From Carex sylvatica (lineage: Eukaryota; Streptophyta; Magnoliopsida; Poales; Cyperaceae): DNA of 19,335 nt. The position numbers and the translations under genes were made by a program. Below, in pieces: positions 1-8,314 of this stretch. The number at the start of each line of letters is the position of its first letter. Position 1 is the first letter of the stretch. The notes beneath the pieces are model-generated. The model had not been told where the DNA came from. It made no database searches and saw only the letters and a program-made list of their open reading frames with translations. The stretch covers positions 1 to 19,335 of the forward strand of contig CAXKVR010000580.1 of the NCBI GenBank assembly GCA_964058845.1, written 5' to 3'.

Positions 1-467
1 GAGCTTACCAAAATCGGGCGTCTCACCCTTGCGCCACACTTTAGTCATTTCGGTTCGCCACTTCCGGTGACAAGTAGACATTTTCTGATAATAATATTTC
101 TGCACCTCTTTGTTGTCGATTATGCCCCAGTCCACCTTACAAACAAATAGAAATAAAAAATTTAGAGTTAGTTAATATCAAAAGAAATCTTGTGAAATTA
201 GCAGCAAAATTTGTTTACCTTAAGTATTTCCCATATTTTTTGCTTTTTCTCATCTGGAACATCTTTCCATCGTTGGAACCTTAGAGAAACATTCCTTCTT
301 ACCAATATCCCAAATTCCGTTGCAAAACTCGTCGTATCTCGAGTAACAACCGGCCTGTAAAATTTGTCAAGTTCCAGCTGTTTGTCTTTCTCGTTGAACT
401 TCTCCTTAATTTTGTTAGGCCCTCTTCTTTTCTTCTTAGCTGAGACTATGTCACCATCACCTTCCAT
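1..467 (-). CDS. TnpA-like second CACTA protein (Transposase_24 type), N-terminal part, two exons, runs off the left edge
   Basis: Exon 2 is 469-219, with its ATG at 467-465 directly after an acceptor (TTGCTTCAG). It ends at a donor AAG|GTAAAC. The intron is 218-136 and exon 3 is 135-1, in phase 0 and open to the window edge: 83 plus 45 codons. The N terminus is very basic (KKKRRG near residue 12), then comes a FGILVRRNV...RWKDVP...KIWEIL stretch, then KW and WR pairs in exon 3. This matches the conserved core I know from plant 'Ptta/En/Spm' Transposase_24 proteins. By analogy with Spm TnpA it would bind the subterminal repeats and regulate or assist transposition; that role is inferred. No lesion is visible, unlike the neighbouring transposase gene. 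The start just inside exon 2 is chosen because the upstream exon is a non-coding CT-rich leader. Confidence 0.72.
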
Positions 468-469
468 AT

Positions 470-1113
470 CTGAAGCAAGAATTAGCAATTAGGATTAACT
501 TAATGCCAAATAAAATTTGATAATACTTGAGCGATACCATATAAAATTAGCAATATCATTTGGAACAATTAAATAGGCATATTTGAGTAAAAAGGTTTAA
601 CAATATTTCGATTATAACTCAATTAAGCAACTAGGGTTAACAATATTCCGAATTAGCAACTAGGGTTAGCTCTATGCCAAATAAATTAAATTACCAATAC
701 TTGAGCAATACCATATAAAATTCTCACAATGCATTGGTATCAAGTATACTTGAGTAGCTAGGGTGAACAATCAAAGTTTAACAATTTCAAATAAGCAATT
801 TCTAATAAGCAAATAAGAGGATTGCTAACAATTTGTAATAAGCCTTGGTACTAATTTTTTAAATAATTTGTAATAAGCAACAATTTCTAATTAGCAACAA
901 GACATTATGAGTTTGTAAGCCGAATTTCTAATAAACCAAATTAGCAATAATTTCTAATAAACCGAATTAGCAACAATTTATAATCCGAATTAACAACAAT
1001 TTCTAATCCGAATTTTCCAAAATTTCTAAACAATTCCTACTAAATTGATTATAAATTTCTAAACAATTTCTAATCCGAATTAACAACAATTTCTAACCAA
1101 TTTGGGGACTTAC
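470..1113 (-). other. First intron of the TnpA-like gene, in the 5' leader
   Basis: On the minus strand a donor CTCGG|GTAAGT at 1113 and an acceptor TTGCTTCAG at 470 bracket 644 AT-rich bases. The ATG follows the acceptor by two bases, so the intron lies wholly in the leader. The half nearest the donor is a degenerate short-period repeat, annotated separately. Confidence 0.65.
780..1100. repeat. Degenerate short tandem repeat inside the leader intron
   Basis: Variants of 'acaatttctaataagc' and 'ccgaattagcaa' recur roughly every 20-35 bases from about 780 to 1100, drifting in sequence. It reads as a decayed minisatellite within the intron. No function is visible. Confidence 0.6.
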
Positions 1114-1380
1114 CCGAGTTTGAGAAGGAGAGGGAGGCGGAGCCGACGAGCCGACGGTGGGGTGGAAGAGAGACACACGGCGGGGTGGAACTAGCCGACG
1201 GACTAGGGTTTTGAGAAGGAGAGGAAGAGAGACGCACGGCGGAGCTAGGGTTTTGAAACTTGTGAAATTTTTGGCTAAGTGCTTGAGGAGAAGAGGAAGA
1301 GAGGAGAGGCCACGGTTTTGAGGAGAAGAGGAAGGGAGGCCACGGTTTTGAAAATTTTCCAAATTTTGGCTAAGTGAGCC
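1114..1380 (-). promoter_or_regulatory. CT-rich 5' leader exon of the TnpA-like gene
   Basis: This is a sharp compositional island in AT-rich DNA. Read on the minus strand it is rich in CTCTCTTCC runs and ends at a strong donor GGGTAAGT. It contains two copies each of AAAACCCTAG, AAAACCGTGGCC and CACTTAGCCAAAA, so it grew by internal duplication. Plant leaders often look like this. I see no clear TATA box; transcription probably starts near 1370-1390, next to the palindrome array. The 89-residue reading frame over this island is low-complexity and is not considered a protein. Confidence 0.5.
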
Positions 1381-1394
1381 GGCGCCCTAATAGA

Positions 1395-1830
1395 GTATCA
1401 AGATCGGTTCTCACTACAGAACCGATCCTGATTCCTATCTGGATCGGTTCCTTACTAAAGAACCGATCCAGATACGCATCAGGATCGGTTCTGAAGTTAG
1501 AACCGATCTTGATACGTTTTTAAATTTAAAAATAAAACGGTGCATTTAATAGAGTATCAAGATCGGTTCAACCCTCAGAACCGATCCTGATGCTTATCTG
1601 GATCGGTTCTTTAGTAAGAAACCGATCCAGATAGGAATCAGGATCGGTTCTGTAGTGAGAACCGATCTTGATACTTTTTTAATACTTTTTTAAATTTAAA
1701 AATAAAACGGTGCCCCCAAAAGAGTATCAAGATCGGTTCCTTACTAAAGAACCGATCCAGATAAGCATCAGGATCGGTTCTGAGGGTTGAACCGTTCTTG
1801 ATACTCTATTAAATGCACCGTTTTATTTTT
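1395..1830. repeat. Nested inverted array of GATCGGTT/AACCGATC palindromes
   Basis: Eight small hairpins (arms GATCGGTT and AACCGATC, loops of about 9-13 nt) are grouped in three blocks. Block A is 1395-1515, block B 1555-1674, block C 1721-1805. B is nearly the exact reverse complement of A, hairpin for hairpin, including loop sequences. C is the reverse complement of 1528-1618 with one clear mismatch over about 91 bases, and its first hairpin is missing. The spacer 'aaatttaaaaataaaacggtgc' occurs directly at about 1521 and 1691, and inverted at 1811-1830. The single strand could form a large branched hairpin. The same core motif fills the element's right subterminal region. Confidence 0.9.
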
Positions 1831-2184
1831 GTGTGTATACTTTTTTTTTATAATGAAAGTCAGAATGTGTATGTGTTATATTTTTCTAAATTATTTTAAT
1901 CATAAATTCTGATAAATAATTTTATTATTTTTAGTGGTTTGAAAATTTCAAAACTAAATAAATTTCATGCTTCTTAATTGAAATCTTATTTGATGTGACA
2001 AATATTTGTAGCTTACATTTTGTAGATAATTTATGAAGAAAAACATTTTTTTAGAAATAATTTTTAGAGAGTAATTTTCTTTAACATTTCTCATTATAAT
2101 AAATTATTTTTAAAAAAATTTCTGGAATTTTTAAGAAGTAATTTATTAATGCACAATTTGTACACACACATATAGGAGAAGAAC

Positions 2185-2236
2185 ACCATCTGGATCGGTT
2201 CTGGAGGTAGGAACCGATCCAGATGGTGTTCTTCTC
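2185..2236. repeat. Perfect hairpin, first 430-bp unit
   Basis: An inverted repeat with arms GAACACCATCTGGATCGGTT and its complement, around a short loop 'ctggaggtagg'. Outer pairing with GAAGA/TCTTC and AGGAG/CTCCT extends the stem. The core is the element's palindrome motif. Confidence 0.88.
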
Positions 2237-2607
2237 CTATATGTGTGGTTTATATTTTTGTGTGTATACTTTTTTTTTATAATGAAAGTCAGAATGTGTA
2301 TGTGTTATATTTTTCTAAATTATTTTAATCATAAATTCTGATAAATAATTTAATTATTTTTAGTGGTTTGAAAATTTCAAAACTAAATAAATTTCATGCT
2401 TCTTAATTGAAATCTTATTTGATGTGACAAATATTTGTAGCTTACATTTTGCAGATAATTTATGAAGAAAAGCATTTTTTTAGAAATAATTTTTAGAGAG
2501 TAATTTTCTTTAACATTTCTCATTATAATAAATTATTTTTAAAAATTTTCTGGAATTTTTAAGAAGTAATTTATTAATGCACAATTTGTACAAACAAATA
2601 TAGGGAA

Positions 2608-2664
2608 AACACCATCTGGATCGGTTCCTACCTCCAGAACCGATCCAGATGGTGTTCTCTCCTA
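2608..2664. repeat. Hairpin of the second 430-bp unit, in flipped orientation
   Basis: It has the same stem as the hairpin at 2185-2236, but the loop reads 'cctacctccag', the reverse complement of the first copy's loop. The flanking unit sequence keeps its direct orientation, so only the stem-loop has inverted. Confidence 0.88.
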
Positions 2665-2750
2665 TATGTGTGGTTTATATTTTTGTGTGTACATGTATAT
2701 TTTTTTTTATAATGAAAGTCAGAATGTGTATGTGTTATATTTTACCAAAT

Positions 2751-2905
2751 GATACGTATATACTAAATAGTAACATTAAAAATGAAAAAATGAAAAAATA
2801 AGCTAATAAATTTACATATAACATGAAAATAAATAAGTTACAAGAAACATTGAAGAATATATAACTTGCATGCATGCTTTTCATTGTCTAGTGTTTCAAT
2901 GCATC
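2751..2905 (-). other. Likely 3' untranslated exon and end of the transposase gene
   Basis: On the minus strand an acceptor CTTTTTTCAG ends at 2906. The following AT-rich sequence has no useful frame and runs into the repeat spacer. It would be the terminal untranslated exon if the 3' intron at 2906-2986 is real. No polyadenylation signal stands out. Confidence 0.35.
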
Positions 2906-2986
2906 CTGAAAAAAGAAAAATTTCTTAAGTCAACGATATTAAATAATAATAAATCACATTTTTTATATTTTTATATTTTGACATAC
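2906..2986 (-). other. Putative 81-nt intron in the 3' UTR of the transposase gene
   Basis: A donor GTGGTATGT begins ten bases past the TAA stop (2997-2999), and a pyrimidine-rich acceptor TTTCTTTTTTCAG ends at 2906. The size suits a plant intron. No reading-frame test is possible because both sides are non-coding. Confidence 0.4.
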
Positions 2987-2996
2987 CACTAAAAAT

Positions 2997-5900
2997 TTAG
3001 GGATTATTGCCAGTGGGAACTTCAATCCATTCTCCTTCATTGTGATCGTTGCGCGTGTGACTTGTCTTGTTATCCTCACCGGTTGGTAAAGATGCCATGC
3101 CAGTGGAAAACGGTGGTATCTCATCAAAATGATCGTACGCTTCTTCGTCTTCCACATTATCAATCCCGATGATACGTCTTTTACCAGAGAGGACAACATG
3201 TCTTGAACGATCGGCCGGATCAGTAACGTAGAACACTTGCGTGGCTTGTCTTGCAAGTATAAATGGATCGTCCTTGTATCCAGCCTTACTGAAATCCACT
3301 AGAATAAAACCATCTTCGTCGACTTTAACCCCCCTACGGTTATCGACCCATTTACACATAAATAACGGAATGTTAAATTTTCTATAATCTACCTCCCAAA
3401 TTTCTTCAACAAATCCGTAATATGACATTGATGCATGCGATGGTCCGGCACCTTTAGGATCTGACAAATCACTCGAAACGGCTACTAACGTCACTCCACT
3501 GTTTTGCACGGTACTCTTTGAATCTTGATTTCTTGTGTAAAATGTGTACCCGTTGATGTCATATCCTTGGAAGGTCCTCACGACGTGGACTGGACCAAGA
3601 GCCAACAATTTCACAGTTTCTGTAATATTTTCTCCCTCTGGAGCTTGCACGACTCTCCGTGTAAACTATCCCTCAAACTTTTTATTGTGTTCGCTGATTA
3701 ACCACTTGTTGGATTTCTTAGGATTCTGTTGCCGCAAGAGAGTCATATGCTCGTCCCAAAAAGGATGAACGTTAGTGAGGTGTTGTAAAACATGAAAATG
3801 TGCTAGTGACATCATTGTACTATCGGGCTCGAATAATTTCGCACCGATTGTGCCTACCCCATGAAGTCGACCCTCGTGCCGAGATTTAGGGATGCCTATA
3901 GCTTTGACATCATCCATATAATTAGTACAAAACTCAATAACCTCTTCGGCAGCATAAGCTTTTACGATGCTTCCCTCAGGCCGATATCGATTCCTGACAT
4001 ATGCCTTTAACAATCCCATGTATCTCTCGAACGGATACATGTACCGCAAGAAAACAGGTCCGCACATCTTAATTTCTCTAATTAGGTGAACAATTAAATG
4101 AACCATGATATCAAAAAAAGACGGCGGAAAATACATTTCAAGATGACAAAGAGTGACAACAACCTCCTTCTGCAGAGCATCTAGCATATCGGGATCACTT
4201 ACTTTGCAACATATGGCATTAAAGAAAAAACAAAGCTTCATGATGGTCTGCCTAACACACTTTGGCAATATGCCCCGAATTGCAACAGGAAGAAGCTGTG
4301 TCATTAAAACATGACAGTCATGAGACTTCATTCCTGTCAATTTTAAATCTTCCAGTGAAACTAGGTTTTTAATATTCGAAGAATATCCAGATGGAACTTT
4401 GACACCATGAAGGCATTCCAATAAGCTTTTTTTCTATGCTTTCGACAGCGTATGCATTGCAGGTTTTAGATACGTACAAAATTTCCCATTTTCTCTTTCC
4501 TTCTCTGCTGGTTGTAGATTCGACCGTATGTTCAGGAATTGCATGTCTTTCCGAGCATTGATACCATCCTTAGTCTTACCCGGAATATTCAATAATGTTC
4601 CAACTAGGCTATCACACACATTTTTAACCACATGCATCACATCGAGACAATGTCGAACATCTAAGTGCTGCCAGTATGGTAAATCCCAGAATATTGATCT
4701 CTTCTTCCAACTAATTTTCGGTGCCCCTTTCTTTCTCACCACCTTCTTTTTAAATTTCCCAAATTGAACTTTGATATCCTTCACTCGCGAATAAACAGCT
4801 TTACCGGTCAACGGATAATTTACTCTGGTATTCTCGGTCTTTCCATTGAATTCTTTCTTTCTCTTTCGGTGTGCATGGTTGGCAGGAAGAAATCTACGAT
4901 GACCCATGTACATATTTTTAGAGGAATTAGGTAGCCACACATCGACTGTATCGTCTAGGCAAACAGGGCATGCTTTCTCTCCTTTGACACTGTAACCCGA
5001 CAAATTTCCATAAGCCGGAAAATCATTAATGGTGCAGAAAATCATGGCCCGTAAAGTGAATTTCTCCTTGCTGTATGCATCAAATATCTGCACTCCGGGT
5101 TGTCATAATTCTTTTAAATCATCGATCAATGGTGCTAGATACACATCTATGTCGTTCCCGGGCTGTTTGGGTCCTGATATGAGCAAGGTCAACATGATGT
5201 ATTTGCGTTTCATACATAACCAAGGCGGAAGATTATAAATGCACAATAAAACCGGCCAACTGCTGTGCTTGCTGCTCATGCTACTGTGCGGATTTATTCC
5301 ATCTGCACTCAGCCCAAGCTTAAGATTTCTAGGGTCACATCCGAATTTGGGGAACTCTCTGTCAATATTTCTCCACTGAGGAGAATCAGCGGGGTGCCGT
5401 AATTTCCCATCTTTTTTTCGGTTATCTGCATGCCAACGCACTAATTTTGTATCTTTAGCATTTGAGAACAAACGTTTCAATCTCGGTTTCACGGGGAGGT
5501 ACCACAATGCTTTTGCCGGAGGCCCTTTATTCGGTTTGTAATCATCATTTTATCGCCGGTTAACTGCTTTGGTTTGTAACGTGATGCTCCACATTTTGGA
5601 CACTCGTGAAGATCTTTATACTCGGATCGATATAATATACAATCATTTGGACACGCATGTATTCTTTGAACTTCCAAATCCACTGGGCACAATATTTTCT
5701 TCGCTTCATAAACATTTGGTGGTATCTCGTTTCCATCCGGAAGTATTTCTTTTAAAGTTTGTAATAACCCAGTAAAAATTTTATCACTCCAACCGTTAGA
5801 TGCTTTAAGGTTATACAATTTTAATACACCTTTCAATTTTGAAAATTTAGAACAACCAGGGTACAATTCTTTATTAGAATCTTCGTACAAATTCTCAAAT

Positions 5901-6364
5901 AAACAATACTGCTTATCATTATCAAAATCATCTTCTAAATCACGTAACATTTGATCAAAATTATCACATTTATCTACCACCATATCATCATTTTCTTCGG
6001 TATGGTATTCCTGATCCTCAGTACGAGCACCTATATCGGTTTCGAATCCCCGTAGATCATTCCCGTCGTTTCCACCGATATGGTATTTCTGATGCTCAGT
6101 ACCAGTACCTATGTCGGTTGGCAAACTCTCACCGTGCCATAACCAACACTTATATCCTTGCTTGAATCCACGACGGATTAAATGGTTCCTCACTTGGTTC
6201 GGGTTGGAGAATTTTTGACCATTGTTACAATCACGGCAAGGACACGACATCAGTGCACTCCCCTTATTCGCCATATCTTCCGTAGCAACTCTGATAAATT
6301 CCTCGACACCTGTCATATATTCATCAGACAGACGTGATACTTCGTACATCCAACTGCGGCCCAT
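2997..6364 (-). pseudogene. TNP2-type CACTA transposase (TnpD-like), broken by one frameshift and three in-frame stops
   Basis: Domains in order. 6364-6100: Transpos_assoc (RSWMY, then CPCRDC and the NHLIRRGF...W region). About 5600-4600: TNP2/Transposase_21, with HECPKCGASRY, WYLPVKPRLKRLF, LSADGINPH near 5310 and LDVMHVVKNV near 4630; I take the Asp of the last two as candidate catalytic residues. About 4420-3670: DUF4218 (CLHGVKVPSGYSSNIK, FERYMGLLK, IVKAYAAEEVIEFC). 3650-2997: DUF4216 (NIPLFMCKWVDNRRGV). The length, about 1120 codons, is normal for the family. Damage: a 1-nt frame change near 5530; TGA at 5105-5103 where Trp is expected (L-W-x-P-G-V); TAG at 4436-4434 in the KK...CLHG approach; TAG at 3668-3666 where Trp is likely. 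The three downstream pieces share one frame. The ATG at 6364 follows an acceptor directly and opens MGRSWMY, the family start. Confidence 0.95.
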
Positions 6365-6464
6365 CTGCAATTATAATAAAACACAATTAATTAAGAACAA
6401 GGTTGGAGAGCTTAGTTCTGTTCACAATATGGCTTACTTGGGGCCGGGTTACCATCCTATCCCA
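6365..6464 (-). other. Acceptor end of a leader intron of the transposase gene
   Basis: The minus strand reads TATAATTGCAG|ATG, with the acceptor G at 6365 abutting the start codon. The nearest donor is CCCAA|GTAAGC at 6437 (a 73-nt intron). Others are TT|GTAAGT at 6872 and GAG|GTACAT at 7446. Which donor is used cannot be decided from sequence. Confidence 0.45.
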
Positions 6465-6656
6465 CTCTCTGAATACTTTGTCTCAGTAGTGGCCGCATGT
6501 TAGTCGTGTTTTAACATTTAAGAAAATTTCGGCAGCATTTTCACTTAGTTTCCCGAATCTCGGGGAACTAAGGGGAAATGCTGCCGAAATTTTCTTAAAT
6601 GCTAAAACACGACTAACTTGTGGCCACATCCTAAATGAGACAAAGTATTCAGAGAG
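6465..6656. repeat. 192-bp near-perfect palindrome in the transposase leader region
   Basis: The left arm from 6465 (CTCTCTGAATACTTTGTCTC) pairs with the right arm ending at 6656. The centre is about 6558, in CCCGAATCTCGGG. Strong sub-blocks are TTTCGGCAGCATTT with AAATGCTGCCGAAA, and TTAGTCGTGTTTTA with TAAAACACGACTAA. Only scattered mismatches and small indels break pairing. It lies 100 bases upstream of the ATG, so it is in the transcribed leader or the leader intron. It could be a fixed part of this CACTA family or a separate foldback insertion; no target duplication is obvious. Confidence 0.88.
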
Positions 6657-7446
6657 CAGTCCCAAAACGGGGACTATTCAAAATTAATCCCTAATGGATT
6701 AATTTTGAACGGGTATCATGACCTAAAGGCATTAATAATGCGGTTGTGGCTCATAAGACAGTACTCTAGCTACATATCTAGCTAATATATATAAATACAT
6801 CTCTTACAAAAAAAAAATACATTAATTAATGCACAAAAATGATTAAACATGAAACTTCTAGGTTGTACTTACAACTTTTTTGGATGACGGATCGAGTGAG
6901 ATGAAAATATATCGCTGCACCAAATATCTCAATAATAGCCAATCTACAAAATTAAACCATCGATCGTTAAGAGATGTACATAACATGCATGTTATATATC
7001 CTACAACTTGAAATGAAAAAAATGCTCATATAGCATATATATATAGCATATATATAGAAAATCTTGAAATAAGAAGAGATATTCAAACTTATAAAGAAAA
7101 TCTCCACATATAAAGAATAACTCATTTGTAGCTCATATATTATCTCATATATAGCATATATGCATATATATATATGCATGTGCATCCAAGTCTCCACATA
7201 TAAAAAAAAACTTGAAATGAAAAGATGCTAGGTATTCAAACTTATAATTAAAAGCTTGTGGAACCAACAAAAGAGCTGAATCAAGGCTATAAGGTTTAGA
7301 TTTTGAGCGGGCCGGATCATAACTCACTTCTCATATATATATAGGATTTAGGGTTTAGGGTTTGAACTGAATTAATTATAAAGCTAATATATAAATAGTG
7401 CTCTACTAGTAATAACAAACTTGAGAAAAGAGATGATCAAATGTAC
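6657..7446 (-). other. AT-rich upstream region of the transposase gene, probably leader intron(s)
   Basis: There is no credible frame. It holds TATATA/GCATAT-rich stretches at 7020-7190, a short duplicated segment (TCTCCACATATAAA at about 7098 and 7189, with TTGAAATGAAAA and ATTCAAACTTATAA nearby in both copies) and several donor-like sites (6872, 7335). The two reading frames at 6967-7327 are low-complexity shadows. Confidence 0.4.
7346..7364 (-). promoter_or_regulatory. Double telo-box (AAACCCTAAACCCTAAA)
   Basis: The minus strand carries AAACCCTAAACCCTAAA, two and a half units of the plant telomere repeat. Telo-boxes are known upstream elements of many plant genes. It lies in the upstream or leader region of the transposase gene. 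With so few units it is not an interstitial telomere. Confidence 0.5.
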
Positions 7447-7550
7447 CTCAGAAAAGAGAGGTGAGTGAAGTAATGTAGGGCGAAATAGCTGCTGCGCTAA
7501 TTAAGAGAGGCGATAGAGGAAGAGAAACGAGATTCTGACAATAATGGAAC
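7447..7550 (-). promoter_or_regulatory. Probable first leader exon of the transposase gene
   Basis: The minus strand shows a CT-rich stretch (TCTCGTTTCTCTTCCTCTATC) ending at donor TCTGAG|GTACAT (7446). It sits immediately inside the subterminal palindromes, where CACTA transposase transcription normally begins. No TATA box is convincing. It parallels the second gene, which also has a CT-rich leader exon beside the palindromes. Confidence 0.35.
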
Positions 7551-7568
7551 TGAATTAACTTTTCATAT

Positions 7569-7866
7569 GCACTATTAGGATCGGTTGTTTACAAAAAACC
7601 GATCCAGATACTATCAGGATCGGTTCTTTGTAAACAACTGATCCTGATAGTTGAAGTATCAGGATCAGTTGTTTATAAAAACCGATCCTGATAGTATCAG
7701 GATCAGTTGTTTAGAAAAACCGATCCTGATATTTCAACTATCAGGATCGGTTGTTTATAAAAACCGATCCTGATATACTATTAGGATCGGTTTTGTTCAA
7801 AGAACCGATCCAGATAGATATTAGTATCGGTTGTTTCATATAACCGATCCTGATAGGCCGATCCTG
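7569..7866. repeat. Subterminal repeat array of the CACTA element
   Basis: About seven tandem palindromes of the form ATCAGGATCGGTT-loop-AACCGATCCTGAT span 7575-7856, followed by a half site (GCCGATCCTGATTCC) before the terminus. Loops are mostly TTTATAAAA-like. Higher-order symmetry is present: TAGTTGAAGTATCAGG near 7647 pairs with CTGATATTTCAACTA near 7725. Subterminal repeats of this sort are where TnpA-type proteins bind in En/Spm; binding here is inferred. The core octamer is shared with 1395-1830 and 2185-2664. Confidence 0.9.
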
Positions 7867-7870
7867 ATTC

Positions 7871-7887
7871 CTGTTTTTCCACTAGTG
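7871..7887 (-). mobile_element. Right terminal inverted repeat of the CACTA element
   Basis: The minus strand starts CACTAGTGGAAAAACAG. The CACTA start, the following A-run and the adjacent subterminal repeats identify it. The partner TIR lies outside the window. Confidence 0.85.
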
Positions 7888-7894
7888 TTAATTT

Positions 7895-8140
7895 TCGAAT
7901 TAAGGCTTCTAAGATCTATATATAATTAATGGATACAAGGTATATAGATAGCCGATAGAAAGAGAGAAAGAGATGACTAGAAATTTCATAAAAAAAATAG
8001 CGCGCGCACACACACATATATATCAAGAGAATATCAAGAGATAAGGAAAAAAAATGTTAGAGAATGTTATTTGTAAAAAAAATATTGTTGACTTTTGGTT
8101 GATGTATCGAGATATATAGCATCTTCAATTTATTTATAAA
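7895..8140 (+). repeat. Tail of an array unit (copy 0), cut by the CACTA element
   Basis: 'CTTCTAAGATCTATATATAATTAATGG', 'AGCCGATAGAAAGAGAGAAA' and the later 'GTTATTTGTAAAA' and 'ATATAGCATC' correspond in order to 17874-18070 of the copy 3 tail. The segment is therefore the remainder of a further upstream unit, and the transposon sits at its left border. A GC/CA/TA microsatellite lies at 8000-8020. From 8140 to 8315 I see only AT-rich DNA. Confidence 0.7.
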
Positions 8141-8314
8141 TGTAGTACAGCCCAAAATAAAATGTAAAATTAAACTAGGTAAATGCACTCTAAATTAAAG
8201 CTGACATAAAATGTCATTTTATTTATATATTGTAGAAAATTAAACAAATATCACATGATAATCATCATCATTTGAGCCGAATTATAATTGCAATATTTAA
8301 TTGTGAGTAAACCG

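Larger units (their letters stand above)
1822..2750. repeat. Tandem duplication, unit about 430 bp, two full copies and a partial third
   Basis: The motif 'taatgaaagtcagaatgtg' occurs at 1851, 2280 and 2710, spaced 429 and 430 bases. The first two copies agree closely along their whole length; the third stops after about 70 bases near 2750. Each full unit ends in a hairpin (2179-2236 and 2608-2664). The high identity suggests a young duplication. It lies between the transposase 3' end and the second gene's promoter and contains no open frame. Confidence 0.92.
1..7887 (-). mobile_element. CACTA (En/Spm-type) DNA transposon, partial, right end at 7887
   Basis: Seen: the minus strand begins at 7887 with CACTAGTGGAAAAACAG, the form of a CACTA terminal repeat. 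It is followed by clustered subterminal palindromes, a TNP2-type transposase gene and then a second gene of the Transposase_24 type, both leftward. This gene order is the usual one for plant CACTA elements. The left terminus and its target duplication lie outside the window; the 3 bases after the right end (7888-7890) are TTA, which would be the duplication to look for. The transposase is broken, so the copy is not autonomous as it stands. The flank at 7895-8140 resembles 17868-18090, so the element sits inside a repeated host segment. Confidence 0.9.

Noticed and set aside
1093..1362. 89-residue frame on the minus strand, rich in Ser, Pro and Leu
   Set aside because: It is a low-complexity reading of the CT-rich leader exon and crosses the strong donor at 1113.
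1411..1421. CACTACAGAA inside a hairpin loop, resembling a CACTA terminus
   Set aside because: It is part of a loop that also occurs inverted in block B; no element boundary or duplication lies there.
1395..1830. CRISPR-like regularly spaced repeats
   Set aside because: The repeats are palindromes in alternating orientation with short loops, in a plant transposon; no spacers of constant size and no cas genes.
3544..3768. Plus-strand frames over the transposase (3544-3768, 4528-4767, 5029-5238, 5569-5775, 6222-6503)
   Set aside because: They are antisense shadows of the conserved transposase domains.
6967..7327. Tyr/Ile-rich frames on the minus strand
   Set aside because: They come from TATATA/GCATAT repeats in the transposase upstream region.
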